This document shows positions 32,500 through 40,157 of a stretch of 64,000 nt of DNA, in pieces; positions within the stretch are counted from its first letter, which is position 1, and each line of letters begins with the position of its first letter. Source of the stretch: CAWJKP01 sp963843465 (GTDB lineage: Bacteria > Planctomycetota > Planctomycetia > Pirellulales > Thermoguttaceae). The notes beneath the pieces are model-generated. The model worked only from the letters and a program-made list of their open reading frames with translations, was not told the origin of the DNA and searched no databases. The position numbers and the translations under genes were made by a program. The DNA lies in assembly GCA_963843465.1 (NCBI GenBank), contig CAWJKP010000001.1, positions 1,798,001-1,862,000 of the forward strand. The letters run 5' to 3'.

Positions 32500-34791
32500 C
32501 TAGGGCATCACCATCGGCACGTTGGCCATCCGCCGGGCCGGCATGGCGTTGATCCGCCGTTTGCCGATCTTGATCTCGTGGACCGTTTGCTGGACGTGCG
32601 TCAGGGCCCAGGAGTTCTTACGCTGCTTCGCAGGATCGACGCTGTCCTCGCCCACGCGGGGATTGGAGAGCATCCAACCGGCCAACATGGCCGCCAGCGG
32701 CACCCAGGTGGCCGCGGCGGTAACCGGCAGCGGGTCGACCACGTAGGGGCCGTCGCGGAGCAGGTCTTGCAGCTCGTTGGTCGCCCAGGCGATCGACCAG
32801 TCGATCCGCCGTGCGATCACCGTCGGGTCGCCGCAGTTGTCCACGTCGGCCCATTTTTGCACGTTCTCCGCTCCGAAAACGTTCTCCACGTCCGCCCGCG
32901 AGCAGGCCAGGTTGCCCGGCATGGTGTAAACGATCTGTGGCTGTGGGCTGTAGAAGAAGCGGACGAACCCTTGGGCGTCGACCTGGATCGGCGCGGAGGG
33001 ATCGGAGAGCATGGCGGCGGCGATCTGGGCCACGGTGGGATAACTGTCGCAGAGGCCGTCTATCGTCGAAATCAGTTGCGTGATCTGCACCGCGGTGAGG
33101 CCGCCGAACGTCCCGTCCGGACCGCCGGGATAGGTGGCCACGCCGACGAGCACTTGCGAGGCGGATACCACGCTGGATTTGAGCACGTAGTTGGCCAGAT
33201 CCAGCGTGCCGGTGATCGGATTGCCCGGATCGCCATAGCTGGCGGCCGTCGTCGCGTCGGCAGCGGTGCAGTCCGTTCGCGTCCCGTACTGGCCGTCGCC
33301 GCGATCCACGCCGCTGAGCACGTCGCCGACGGGGGGCAAAGCGGTGATCAGCACGTAGTTGGCCAGATCCAGCGTGCCGGTGACGCCCAGGATCGTCGTC
33401 GCCGTCGTGATCCCGGCCTCCGCCGCCGTCACCGCGGCCACGTCGGTGGCCAGTTGGGCGGCGGCGGTTGTCGCCGAAGTCGGGTAGGTGCCCGCCGATC
33501 CACTGCTATAGTTTTCGTGGCCCGCCACGACATAGGACGGGCTGACCACGGCGGAAATCAGCGTATAGAGCGTCATATCCAGCGTGCCGGTGACGCCCAG
33601 GATCGTCGTCGCCGTCGTGATCCCGGCCTCCGCCGCCGTCACCGCGGCCACGTCCGTGGCGAGTTGGGCGGCGGCAGTTGTCGCCGAAGTCGGGTAGGTG
33701 CCCGCCGATCCACCGCTGTAGTTGTCCTGGCCCGCCACGACATAGGACGGGCTGACCACGCCGGAGATCAGCGTATAGAGCGACATATCCAGCGTGCCCG
33801 CTACGCCCAGGATCGTCGTCGCCGTCGTGATCCCGGCCTCCGTCGCCGTCACCGCGGCCACGTCCGTGGCCAGTTGGGCGGCGGCAGTTGTCGCCGAAGT
33901 CGGGTAGGTGCCGGTCAGGCTGTCACTATCGCCGAAGGTAACGCCGGCGACGACTTCTGTTTCCTCAGGCAGAGAGACGGTCCCCGTAAAATAGGCGTAG
34001 GGGCTTCCGTAAATCGCGGTCGTCAAAGCCTCGTCGGCCGGACAGTCCGTGCGAGTTCCCGGAGTGCCGTCTCCCCGGTCAATCCCCAGGGTGACTTCGC
34101 TCGGATCGGCGAAGTAAACCGGAGATGCACTCACCGTGTAGGCGCCCGATCCGGTAAGATACGTGGCGTAACCGGAAGGCTCAAGCTGGGGCATACAGCC
34201 ATATTCTGTGTAATTGGCGTCGACCCTTGCAGAGAAGGCGTTCCAGACCGTCAGGGTCGCGTTGCGGCCCGTTCCGGAGAACGTGGTAGCGGTGAGATCC
34301 AAGGCGGCATCGCTGTAGACGGTAATGTAGAGCGAGAGACTAAGGAAGAAATCCGTAGGAAAGGTGAGGGTTCCCAGGATCGTCAGGGTTGGACATAGGC
34401 TGCCGTCCACCAGCCCGATGTTCACGTTTTGGGTCGTGCCTTCGCTTTCAAACAGCGAGTTGCCCAGAAGACTGAGGTTGGTCAGGGTCACGTAGCCCGT
34501 CGCGCCGCCCGTCGCCCCGCCGCTGACCTGGATATTGCAAGAGCAGACCCAAGTGTCGGTGTTGGTGATGTCGGTGTTGAAGTTCAACAAGCCGGTGCCG
34601 GGCGTATCCTGGACGTTGATCGTGCCCCCGAGCGACGTGATGAAGTCCACGTTGACCGTCTTGCCGTTGAGGTCGCACGTGTCTCCCGGCGCAGGCGTGC
34701 CGTAAGAAGCGGAACCGTCGGCGGCCGTGTTCCACTGGTGGACTGCGGTCCAGTTCTGGGCGGCCAGTTGGGCATACCAAGTAGTGGACAT
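32500..34791 (-). CDS. Beta-repeat surface protein fused to a Mu gp36-like (DUF1320) connector
   Basis: A 763-residue protein. Residues 1-290 are Thr/Ser/Gly-rich beta strands (polymorphic-repeat or pectate-lyase-like, with GDTCDLNGKTVNVDFITS). Residues about 290-490 hold three near-identical modules of about 66 residues (GTYPTSATTAAAQLATDVAA, ILGVTGTLDMTLYTLIS, VVSPSYVVAGQDNYSGGSA). The C-terminal 150 residues (SRADVENVFGAENVQKWADV, RRIDWSIAWATNELQDLLRD, ...) resemble the gp36/DUF1320 head-tail connector. Fusion of a fibre-like part to a connector is unusual. The repeat DNA units are about 200 bases and nearly identical. Confidence 0.6.
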   Translation of the reverse strand: MSTTWYAQLAAQNWTAVHQWNTAADGSASYGTPAPGDTCDLNGKTVNVDFITSLGGTINVQDTPGTGLLNFNTDITNTDTWVCSCNIQVSGGATGGATGYVTLTNLSLLGNSLFESEGTTQNVNIGLVDGSLCPTLTILGTLTFPTDFFLSLSLYITVYSDAALDLTATTFSGTGRNATLTVWNAFSARVDANYTEYGCMPQLEPSGYATYLTGSGAYTVSASPVYFADPSEVTLGIDRGDGTPGTRTDCPADEALTTAIYGSPYAYFTGTVSLPEETEVVAGVTFGDSDSLTGTYPTSATTAAAQLATDVAAVTATEAGITTATTILGVAGTLDMSLYTLISGVVSPSYVVAGQDNYSGGSAGTYPTSATTAAAQLATDVAAVTAAEAGITTATTILGVTGTLDMTLYTLISAVVSPSYVVAGHENYSSGSAGTYPTSATTAAAQLATDVAAVTAAEAGITTATTILGVTGTLDLANYVLITALPPVGDVLSGVDRGDGQYGTRTDCTAADATTAASYGDPGNPITGTLDLANYVLKSSVVSASQVLVGVATYPGGPDGTFGGLTAVQITQLISTIDGLCDSYPTVAQIAAAMLSDPSAPIQVDAQGFVRFFYSPQPQIVYTMPGNLACSRADVENVFGAENVQKWADVDNCGDPTVIARRIDWSIAWATNELQDLLRDGPYVVDPLPVTAAATWVPLAAMLAGWMLSNPRVGEDSVDPAKQRKNSWALTHVQQTVHEIKIGKRRINAMPARRMANVPMVMP

Positions 34792-34818
34792 GGAAGGAGC
34801 TTCCTCTTGTCTCTTGCT

Positions 34819-35139
34819 TCACTGCGTCGTCAGCGTCGCACTGCCGTCGTCATTTGCCGTGAACGTCCACCCGGCCGGCATGGTCAGGGGGATGCCCGTA
34901 GCGCCGGCGCTGGTCAAAAGCTGAGCCAGGGCCGCGCTCAGTGTGAAGAGTTTCACGGCGTCTGTTCCCATCGCCGTCACGATCTTGTCCGGCGTGGCGT
35001 TCGGATTCGTCCACACCAGGTTGTAGCTGCCCTGATAGCTGCGGAGCATCATCTGAAACAACTGGTTGCCCGCAACTTTGACCTGCGTCGCCGCCGCCAC
35101 GTCGGGCGTCGGGCTCGCAACGCTGAAGGGAGCCGTCAT
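34819..35139 (-). CDS. Small phage-cluster protein, unknown
   Basis: A 106-residue protein (MTAPFSVASPTPDVAAATQV...) with a central helix (QVKVAGNQLFQMMLRSYQG) and NLVWTNPNATPDKIVTAMGT. It has the length and mixed alpha/beta look of a small structural protein. Family not recognised. It lies 27 bases upstream of the repeat protein gene and 31 bases downstream of the next. Confidence 0.55.
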   Translation of the reverse strand: MTAPFSVASPTPDVAAATQVKVAGNQLFQMMLRSYQGSYNLVWTNPNATPDKIVTAMGTDAVKLFTLSAALAQLLTSAGATGIPLTMPAGWTFTANDDGSATLTTQ

Positions 35140-35170
35140 CTTCGTATCTCCTTGGTTGAATGGTGGAGGG

Positions 35171-35605
35171 TCAGGAAGGCCGCTTCGGCTGCTCCAATTC
35201 CTGGCGGATGCGGTCCACCAGCGGCTTCAGCCCCGGGCAAGTCCGTTCCAGCAAATCGCAGGCGTTCTGGGCTGCTCGGATCATTTGATTTTGGCCTTTC
35301 AGCAGCGCGGCCACATTCTTGCCGCACCGGCCGGTCTCGTTCGCGAGAGATTGCTGCATGTCCAACGCCCGCTTCTGCAAGTCGACGGTCTGCTCCGACA
35401 CGGCCAGCGACTTCCGCGAGACTTCCATCGTGGTGTCGATCATGGCCAGGTGCTTGTCCACCAGGCGATCGGCGATGCCTTTCTCGCGGAAGACCCGCCA
35501 GGCGATCCACGACCCCAACATGCCCAGGCTGAAGAGGATCAACAGCGGCAGACCGTAATGGTCGACGAATTGTCCCCAGGTGTCGATCGTTGTTGCCAGA
35601 ACCAT
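35171..35605 (-). CDS. Single-span membrane protein with coiled coil (possible holin/spanin-like)
   Basis: A 144-residue protein. One membrane helix (YGLPLLILFSLGMLGSWIAW, about 17-36) is followed by a long charged helical tail (DKHLAMIDTTMEVSRKSLAV..., LQKRALDMQQSL). Phage holins and spanin-like proteins have this layout, but so do many others. I can say only that it is membrane-anchored with a cytoplasmic or periplasmic coiled coil. Confidence 0.5.
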   Translation of the reverse strand: MVLATTIDTWGQFVDHYGLPLLILFSLGMLGSWIAWRVFREKGIADRLVDKHLAMIDTTMEVSRKSLAVSEQTVDLQKRALDMQQSLANETGRCGKNVAALLKGQNQMIRAAQNACDLLERTCPGLKPLVDRIRQELEQPKRPS

Positions 35606-35650
35606 CGTTTAGCGCTCCTTGGCGAGCGGCCAGCGGCCAGCGGTCAGCTA

Positions 35651-36079
35651 TCAGCGGTCGGCTTTAGGTGCTGATGGCTGACCGCTGACCGCCGACGGCT
35701 GGAGGTAACTCTTGATCGGCCCCGGCCCCACAAGTACGGTGGGTTCTTCCCAGCGGCCGTTTTTTTGCGGACAGACCAACAGTCGCGGGATCGGCCCCTG
35801 GCGCCCGTACTTGGCATAGAGGTCGGGTCGCTGATCCACGTCCACGACGATCACGACGCCCTTGCCCTGCATGACGCTCATGCAATTCTGTTGGACCCAT
35901 TGGCATCCCGGACACCAGGGAGCCGATAAGAGCACCAACAGCGGCCGACTCTCGGCGATGGACTGTTTGCAGGCGGCCTCGAAGGTTGCCGGGGGTGCCG
36001 TGTAGGCACGTGCCGCCGGCCCGCTGCCGTAGGAGATCGGCGGCCACACAACCAGGATCAACCACAGCAAGCGTTTCAT
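35651..36079 (-). CDS. Exported thioredoxin-fold protein (CPGC)
   Basis: A 142-residue protein. A signal peptide (MKRLLWLILVVWPPISYGSG) precedes a thioredoxin-like core: PLLVLLSAPWCPGCQWVQQN with redox C-P-G-C, then GVVIVVDVDQRPDLYAKYGR, and cis-Pro in QGPIPRLLVC. It probably reduces or oxidises disulfides outside the cytoplasm, which fits the many Cys-rich proteins in the cluster. The last residues (SAVSGQPSAPKADR) are encoded by a CAGCGGTCAGC-type repeat. Confidence 0.7.
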   Translation of the reverse strand: MKRLLWLILVVWPPISYGSGPAARAYTAPPATFEAACKQSIAESRPLLVLLSAPWCPGCQWVQQNCMSVMQGKGVVIVVDVDQRPDLYAKYGRQGPIPRLLVCPQKNGRWEEPTVLVGPGPIKSYLQPSAVSGQPSAPKADR

Positions 36080-36082
36080 CGG

Positions 36083-36583
36083 TCACCTCACCGAGATCTC
36101 CACGTCCCAGCCTTGTGCAGGCGCGGGACTCGGGGTTGGGGTTGGAGCCGCTGTCGAGCGGCTCAAGATCCAGGGCAGCACCAGCGCTGCGGCAAGGATC
36201 GCCGCCATGGCCACCTTGGCCCACGCCGGCAGGGGCGGGGCGGAAGGCGGATTGACGATCACCGGCTGCGGCGCGGGCGGCGGCGGCGGGTTGTTGATGA
36301 TCACCGGCGGCTGGGGATAGCAAAAGTCGTCGCTGTTGACCCGCACCCGCACGCTGTCGTCACCCTCGGGCTTGCTATCGATCGTGGTGCCCGTCAGGCG
36401 GCTGGCCTGGGCGTCAGCCACCTGGTGGAAGCGTTCGTCCATGCGGCGGTTGTTGCTGGCGGACTGGGCCAGCAGGCGGAAGAGGTCCGCCTGGGTCCCC
36501 GCCGTCCAGGCCGTCGCCAGGTCCGGCTGCGGATTGCCGCCGCCGGGCCCGCCGTTGGTTTTGCCGCCCGCTTGCGTCGGCAT
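36083..36583 (-). CDS. Proline-rich single-span membrane protein
   Basis: A 166-residue protein with a helical N-terminal half (GTQADLFRLLAQSASNNRRM), a proline run (VIINNPPPPPAPQPVIVNPP), a membrane helix (VAMAAILAAALVLPWIL) and a short end. A GAGGAG ribosome site precedes ATG 36583. Function unknown; it is co-transcribed with its neighbours (3-base gap to the next gene). Confidence 0.5.
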   Translation of the reverse strand: MPTQAGGKTNGGPGGGNPQPDLATAWTAGTQADLFRLLAQSASNNRRMDERFHQVADAQASRLTGTTIDSKPEGDDSVRVRVNSDDFCYPQPPVIINNPPPPPAPQPVIVNPPSAPPLPAWAKVAMAAILAAALVLPWILSRSTAAPTPTPSPAPAQGWDVEISVR

Positions 36584-36686
36584 CTTGCGACTCCTCTAAG
36601 GCCTGTGCGATCAGCGGCGTGATGGTATCGCGCTGGGTGGCGAAACCGAGGGCCGCCGCCAATCGAACCGTCCGCGCCGAGAGCAT
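36414..36686 (-). CDS. Doubtful small ORF overlapping the next gene
   Basis: From ATG 36686, four bases after the preceding stop, the frame reads MLSARTVRLAAALGFATQRD-TITPLIAQALEES and then becomes a shadow of the next gene. The first 34 residues look protein-like; the rest does not. It may be a leader that couples translation, or nothing. Confidence 0.25.
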   Translation of the reverse strand: MLSARTVRLAAALGFATQRDTITPLIAQALEESQDADASGRQNQRRARRRQSAAGPGDGLDGGDPGGPLPPAGPVRQQQPPHGRTLPPGG

Positions 36687-36689
36687 CGC

Positions 36690-37082
36690 TCAGGCCGCCT
36701 TCGCGGAGGCCGGAGCCGGCGCGGGCGTCGGGCCGCCGCTGTTGACGCCGGCGTTGGTCGCCGGGGCCTGGGGTTGGCCGCCCGCCGAACGCTCGGCGAG
36801 GATCGCCGCCGCGAGGGCCTGATTGTTCAGGTTCCCGGCGTCGTTCAAGAGCATGTTCGCGCTGCTCGTGGTGATCAAGGTCTGCGTCTGCGACGCGGAC
36901 TTGCTGTTGAGGTCGGAATTCTGCGCCGCCGCGTTGCGGATCAGCTCCGCCACGAGCTTGTCGCCGGCGACGGCAGATTCCCGCACCCCGCCCATTGCCT
37001 CGTGGTCCGCCGCGAACGCCTGGTCCATCGCCGTGGCGATGGTGGGGTCGATGCCGACCCCGGTCCCCAAACCGTATGCCAT
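36690..37082 (-). CDS. Small Ala/Asn-rich phage-cluster protein
   Basis: A 130-residue protein from ATG 37082, behind a strong GAGGAGG ribosome site. It is helical and polar (AAAQNSDLNSKSASQTQTLI..., NNQALAAAILAERSAGG) with a Pro/Ala tail. No domain recognised. Confidence 0.5.
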   Translation of the reverse strand: MAYGLGTGVGIDPTIATAMDQAFAADHEAMGGVRESAVAGDKLVAELIRNAAAQNSDLNSKSASQTQTLITTSSANMLLNDAGNLNNQALAAAILAERSAGGQPQAPATNAGVNSGGPTPAPAPASAKAA

Positions 37083-37167
37083 GAATCGTTCCTCCTCGGT
37101 CAAAAGCATCAAAAAACTGTTGTCAGTTGTCGGTTGTCAGTTGTCAGAACTGACAACCGACAACTGA

Positions 37168-37458
37168 CAGCGGAATCATCACTGATTCCGCTACTATCCG
37201 TTTACCCGTAGCGGAATTCGTGAGAATTCCGCCCGGCCACCGACAACTGACAACTGACAACTGACAGCGGAATCATCACTGATTCCGCTACTATCCGTTT
37301 ACCCGTAGCGGAATTCGTGAGAATTCCGCCCGGCCACCGACAACTGACAACTGACAACTGACAGCGGAATCATCACTGATTCCGCTACTATCCGTTTACC
37401 CGTAGCGGAATTCGTGAGAATTCCGCCCGGCCACCGACAACTGACAACCGACAACTGA
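37168..37458. repeat. 97-base tandem repeat, three copies plus
   Basis: Units begin at 37168, 37265 and 37362 (period 97). Each contains CAGCGGAATCATCACTG, TAGCGGAATTCGTGAGAATT and CGACAACTGACAACTGAC. GCGGAATTCGTGAGAATTCC is itself a palindrome related to the element at 12828-12890. Flanks carry further short GACAACTGACAACT runs. There is no conserved-repeat/variable-spacer pattern. Confidence 0.9.
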
Positions 37459-37469
37459 CAACTCTTCTC

Positions 37470-38240
37470 CTAGCGGACGCGGACCGCCGGCGGACCGCCC
37501 AACGGGCTGAAATCCAGCACCACGGTCTGGCCGAGGTGTGCCCTGGCCGTCTTCACCTGCCCGTTGATGTGGATCTCGAAGTTGATAGGGGGTAGCGTCG
37601 AAGGGTCAACGCTTGCCGCCGGGCCCGGCGGGCCTTGCCTGCCGTCCAATCCGTCCCGGCCGTCCTTTCCGGGAGGGCCAGGCAGACCATCTTTTCCAGG
37701 CCGACCGTCCTTGCCGTCCCGCCCGTCTTTCCCCGGTGGTCCTTGCGGGCCTGGAGGGCCGGGGATCGGGGCAGGCGTGGGAGTCGGAGGGCAGGGATGG
37801 CACCACGGACAGTGCCGGCTCGGGCTCCATCGCTTGAGCAGGGTATACTCGCCCTGCCCCGTCGTCAGGCCCACGACCTTGTTCGCCTGCCAGATCGGCT
37901 CGCCCAGCGCGCCGACGTGAATTGCTTCCTGGGACGGGGTTTCGTCGGTTGAAGCAGCCGACGGAATGCCGGGGCTGATGATGCGGAGGATCGCCAGACC
38001 GCTCGCCACGTCTTGCTCCTCCACCCGCGCCTGGAACCGGCGCCCATCACCGGTCTGGACAAGGATCGGTTCTTGGTCTTCGCCCTTCCCCAGGCACTCT
38101 CGGGCCGTAAGCACGCGGGCCACGCCGCCTTCCACGTCCACGATCACTCCCTGCCCCGGCACGCTGGAGAGCACCTGAACCACCTGGGGAGGCTTGTCGG
38201 GGGCGAGGATCAGCAGTAATAACGCAGCGGTGGTGAACAT
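37470..38240 (-). CDS. Trypsin-like/collagen-repeat protein of the phage cluster
   Basis: A 256-residue protein with an exported N-terminus (MFTTAALLLLILAPDKPPQV). Residues 30-120 read like a degenerate trypsin-fold beta barrel (VDVEGGVARVLTARECLGKG, RFQARVEEQDVASGLAILRI), without an obvious catalytic Ser motif. A collagen-like stretch of G-x-y triplets (PGPPGPQGPPGKDGRDGKDG and so on) follows. The end (INFEIHINGQVKTARAHLGQ) is beta-like. Its ATG overlaps the upstream stop by one base (TGATG). Phage collagen-like tails are known to form trimers. Confidence 0.65.
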   Translation of the reverse strand: MFTTAALLLLILAPDKPPQVVQVLSSVPGQGVIVDVEGGVARVLTARECLGKGEDQEPILVQTGDGRRFQARVEEQDVASGLAILRIISPGIPSAASTDETPSQEAIHVGALGEPIWQANKVVGLTTGQGEYTLLKRWSPSRHCPWCHPCPPTPTPAPIPGPPGPQGPPGKDGRDGKDGRPGKDGLPGPPGKDGRDGLDGRQGPPGPAASVDPSTLPPINFEIHINGQVKTARAHLGQTVVLDFSPLGGPPAVRVR

Positions 38241-39199
38241 CAGCGTAGTCCCAGTTCGCGCTCGATCTCATCCAGCTTGTTCAGCACCCAAGCCGCGTGG
38301 CCGCCGTCGAACACGTCCGCCATGCGGTGGCCGATGGCGATGGCCCGCCGCGTCGGCCGCGGCTGGGGACCCGGGTCGGGCGGGGCCGGAGGCGCCGGCG
38401 GGGGCGGCGGGACGGGCGCCGGGTTCGGCGGCATGGGGCCGCTGGCAAACTCCTGGTACTCGCTCTGGAGGTCCGCCAGCGTGTAGCCGTCGTAGGTCTT
38501 GCCCGTGGCGGGGTTGACCAGATCCGGGTCGGTCGGCCGAACCCATGCTTCGCCGCAGCCGGCGGCGATGAATGCGGGCGTCACGGCGAACCGCATCCCC
38601 CAGCTCGCCACGGTGACGTTGCCCCGGGCATCCCGCCCGTAGGCCCCGATGCAGTGGTCCACCGGCCCCATGTAACCGGCGGCGTCCACCACGCACCCGG
38701 GGCTGGCATTCATGAAGTTGCCCGGCGTGGAGACGGCCAACTTGAGGCTCTTGAAGTAGTACAGCGCCTTCAGGAAGGCGTCCCAATCCTGGGGATTGAC
38801 CGCAGCGAACAGCCCGCAGGGGTGCGCGTGGCCCTCGGCGTCGACCAGGCCGCTGTTGGCCTGCCAGGCCAGGTCGGTGCCGAGATCCAGGCCGCTGTCG
38901 GAGCCGCCGGTCTCCGTGAAGTATGCGGACCTGATATTGTCGTCGGGGATGTAGGTCGGGCTGCCGCTTGCGGCATAACTCATTGCCGCCACAAAGTTGG
39001 CATCTTCAGCGACGACACAGTCGCCAAGCGTATCGTTCAACCCCATCTTGAAGGCGTCAAATCCCTTCGACCCGTCAAAAACCGCCGGCGGAGGCGGGAG
39101 AGCCTTGATTCGCCGCGAGATCGACGGGGCCGCCAAGGCAAAGAGGTGGTTGCTGAGCCGGGCGCCCTTGAGTCTTCCTTCCACGATTACGCCTCCCAT
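38240..39199 (-). CDS. Papain-like cysteine peptidase-fold protein
   Basis: A 319-residue protein. Residues about 45-75 have NDTLGDCVVAEDANFVAAMS, a catalytic-Cys block after a GDC turn. A later VDHCIGAYGRDARGNVTVAS-WG block has the His and a Trp-Gly element placed as in C1-family peptidases. A proline-rich linker and a C-terminal helix follow. In a phage head cluster this may be a maturation protease or a cell-wall/host-targeted peptidase. Start ATG 39199 places MGGVIVEGRLKG first. It is second in the operon, directly after the sigma factor. Confidence 0.6.
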   Translation of the reverse strand: MGGVIVEGRLKGARLSNHLFALAAPSISRRIKALPPPPAVFDGSKGFDAFKMGLNDTLGDCVVAEDANFVAAMSYAASGSPTYIPDDNIRSAYFTETGGSDSGLDLGTDLAWQANSGLVDAEGHAHPCGLFAAVNPQDWDAFLKALYYFKSLKLAVSTPGNFMNASPGCVVDAAGYMGPVDHCIGAYGRDARGNVTVASWGMRFAVTPAFIAAGCGEAWVRPTDPDLVNPATGKTYDGYTLADLQSEYQEFASGPMPPNPAPVPPPPPAPPAPPDPGPQPRPTRRAIAIGHRMADVFDGGHAAWVLNKLDEIERELGLR

Positions 39200-39210
39200 G
39201 TTGCTTGGCA

Positions 39211-39981
39211 CTAACTTAGTTCCTCGATTAATTGCTCGTGGCTCCTTGACTTTTTCAGGAAACGAATTCCGCGGCTGATGATTTGCGAGATGCGGCTCTC
39301 GGACAGGCCGAGCCGTCGGCCGATCTCGAGCATCGTCAGTCCGTGGACGAAGTAGAGCACAAACACCCGGCGGCTCCCGTGAGGCAGGCCGCGGGTGGCG
39401 CGGCGGATGGCCGCCACGCTGGCCGCCAGTCGAGAACGAGGCTTCGTCTGCCGGTAGTCCTCGATCTCGTCGGCCAGCAACACCGGCCGGCCGGCGGCGT
39501 CCGCATCGGCCACGACGGAAGAAAGCGACGTGGTCTTTTTGGGAAGCCCGCTCAGGTGCCGGCTTTCCCATCCCAACGCCTGGCAGACCTCGAGCTCGGT
39601 CGGGCGGTGTCCCAAGAGGTTGCTCAATTGGGACTCGGCCTTGGCGTACTCCCGGGCCAGCAAGGCCGCCGCCCAACGGTCGCATCGCGTGCGGCGGAGC
39701 CAGTCCACGACCGCGCCCTTGACGCGGAAGCAGGCGAAGGTCTCAAAGGGCACGTTCCGCTGCGGATCGTAGGCTTCCACCGCTTCCATCAGTCCCCAGT
39801 TCCCCGCCGATTCCAGCTCGTCCTTGCGGACCGGCGGGGCCAACCGCCGCGCCAGGCGGCGTACCACCCGGGTCGTCACTTCCAAGTACTGCTCCACCAG
39901 CCAGTTCCGCAGCCGCATGTCCTGCCGGTTGCGGGCGTACTGCTGCCAGGCCTGTTGGATCCTCGATTGGGGAGAGACCAT
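39211..39981 (-). CDS. FliA/WhiG-like sigma-70 family factor
   Basis: A 256-residue sigma factor. Region 2: RNWLVEQYLEVTTRVVRRLA, AGNWGLMEAVEAYDPQRNVP-FETFACFRVKGAVVDWLRR. Region 3: QLSNLLGHRPTELEVCQALG. Region 4: RGLPHGSRRVFVLYFVHGLT-MLEIGRRLGLSESRISQI, a clear helix-turn-helix. This is the FliA/SigB-like layout. It is the first gene of the 29-kb same-strand block, 12 bases before the next gene, so it may direct polymerase to promoters of the block. ATG 39981; sequence upstream is repeat-derived. Confidence 0.88.
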   Translation of the reverse strand: MVSPQSRIQQAWQQYARNRQDMRLRNWLVEQYLEVTTRVVRRLARRLAPPVRKDELESAGNWGLMEAVEAYDPQRNVPFETFACFRVKGAVVDWLRRTRCDRWAAALLAREYAKAESQLSNLLGHRPTELEVCQALGWESRHLSGLPKKTTSLSSVVADADAAGRPVLLADEIEDYRQTKPRSRLAASVAAIRRATRGLPHGSRRVFVLYFVHGLTMLEIGRRLGLSESRISQIISRGIRFLKKSRSHEQLIEELS

Positions 39982-40013
39982 GGTCGATGGGCCTCGTGTC
40001 GCCGGAAATCCGT

Positions 40014-40064
40014 CTTCGTCACGCTCCGCGTGACGTTTTCCCTCTCGCGGAGCGAGAGGAGTAC
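40014..40064. repeat. Palindromic element (CTCACGCTCCGCGTGAG family), variant
   Basis: CTTCGTCACGCTCCGCGTGACG and a non-matching right arm CCTCTCGCGGAGCGAGAGGA share only the inner CGCTCCGCG/CGCGGAGCG. It lies upstream of the sigma-factor gene. Confidence 0.7.
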
Positions 40065-40157
40065 GGGGAAATGCCAGAGCGCAACGCCAGATATAGGCGA
40101 AGAACCAGCGCGCTTCAACGCGAAGAAATGGCCACCCGGCATCGGCCGAGGCAGTGG

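Noticed and set aside
37168..37458. CRISPR array or iteron origin
   Set aside because: Only three long units, no spacers; units are composed of known dispersed palindromes, and no replication gene is near.
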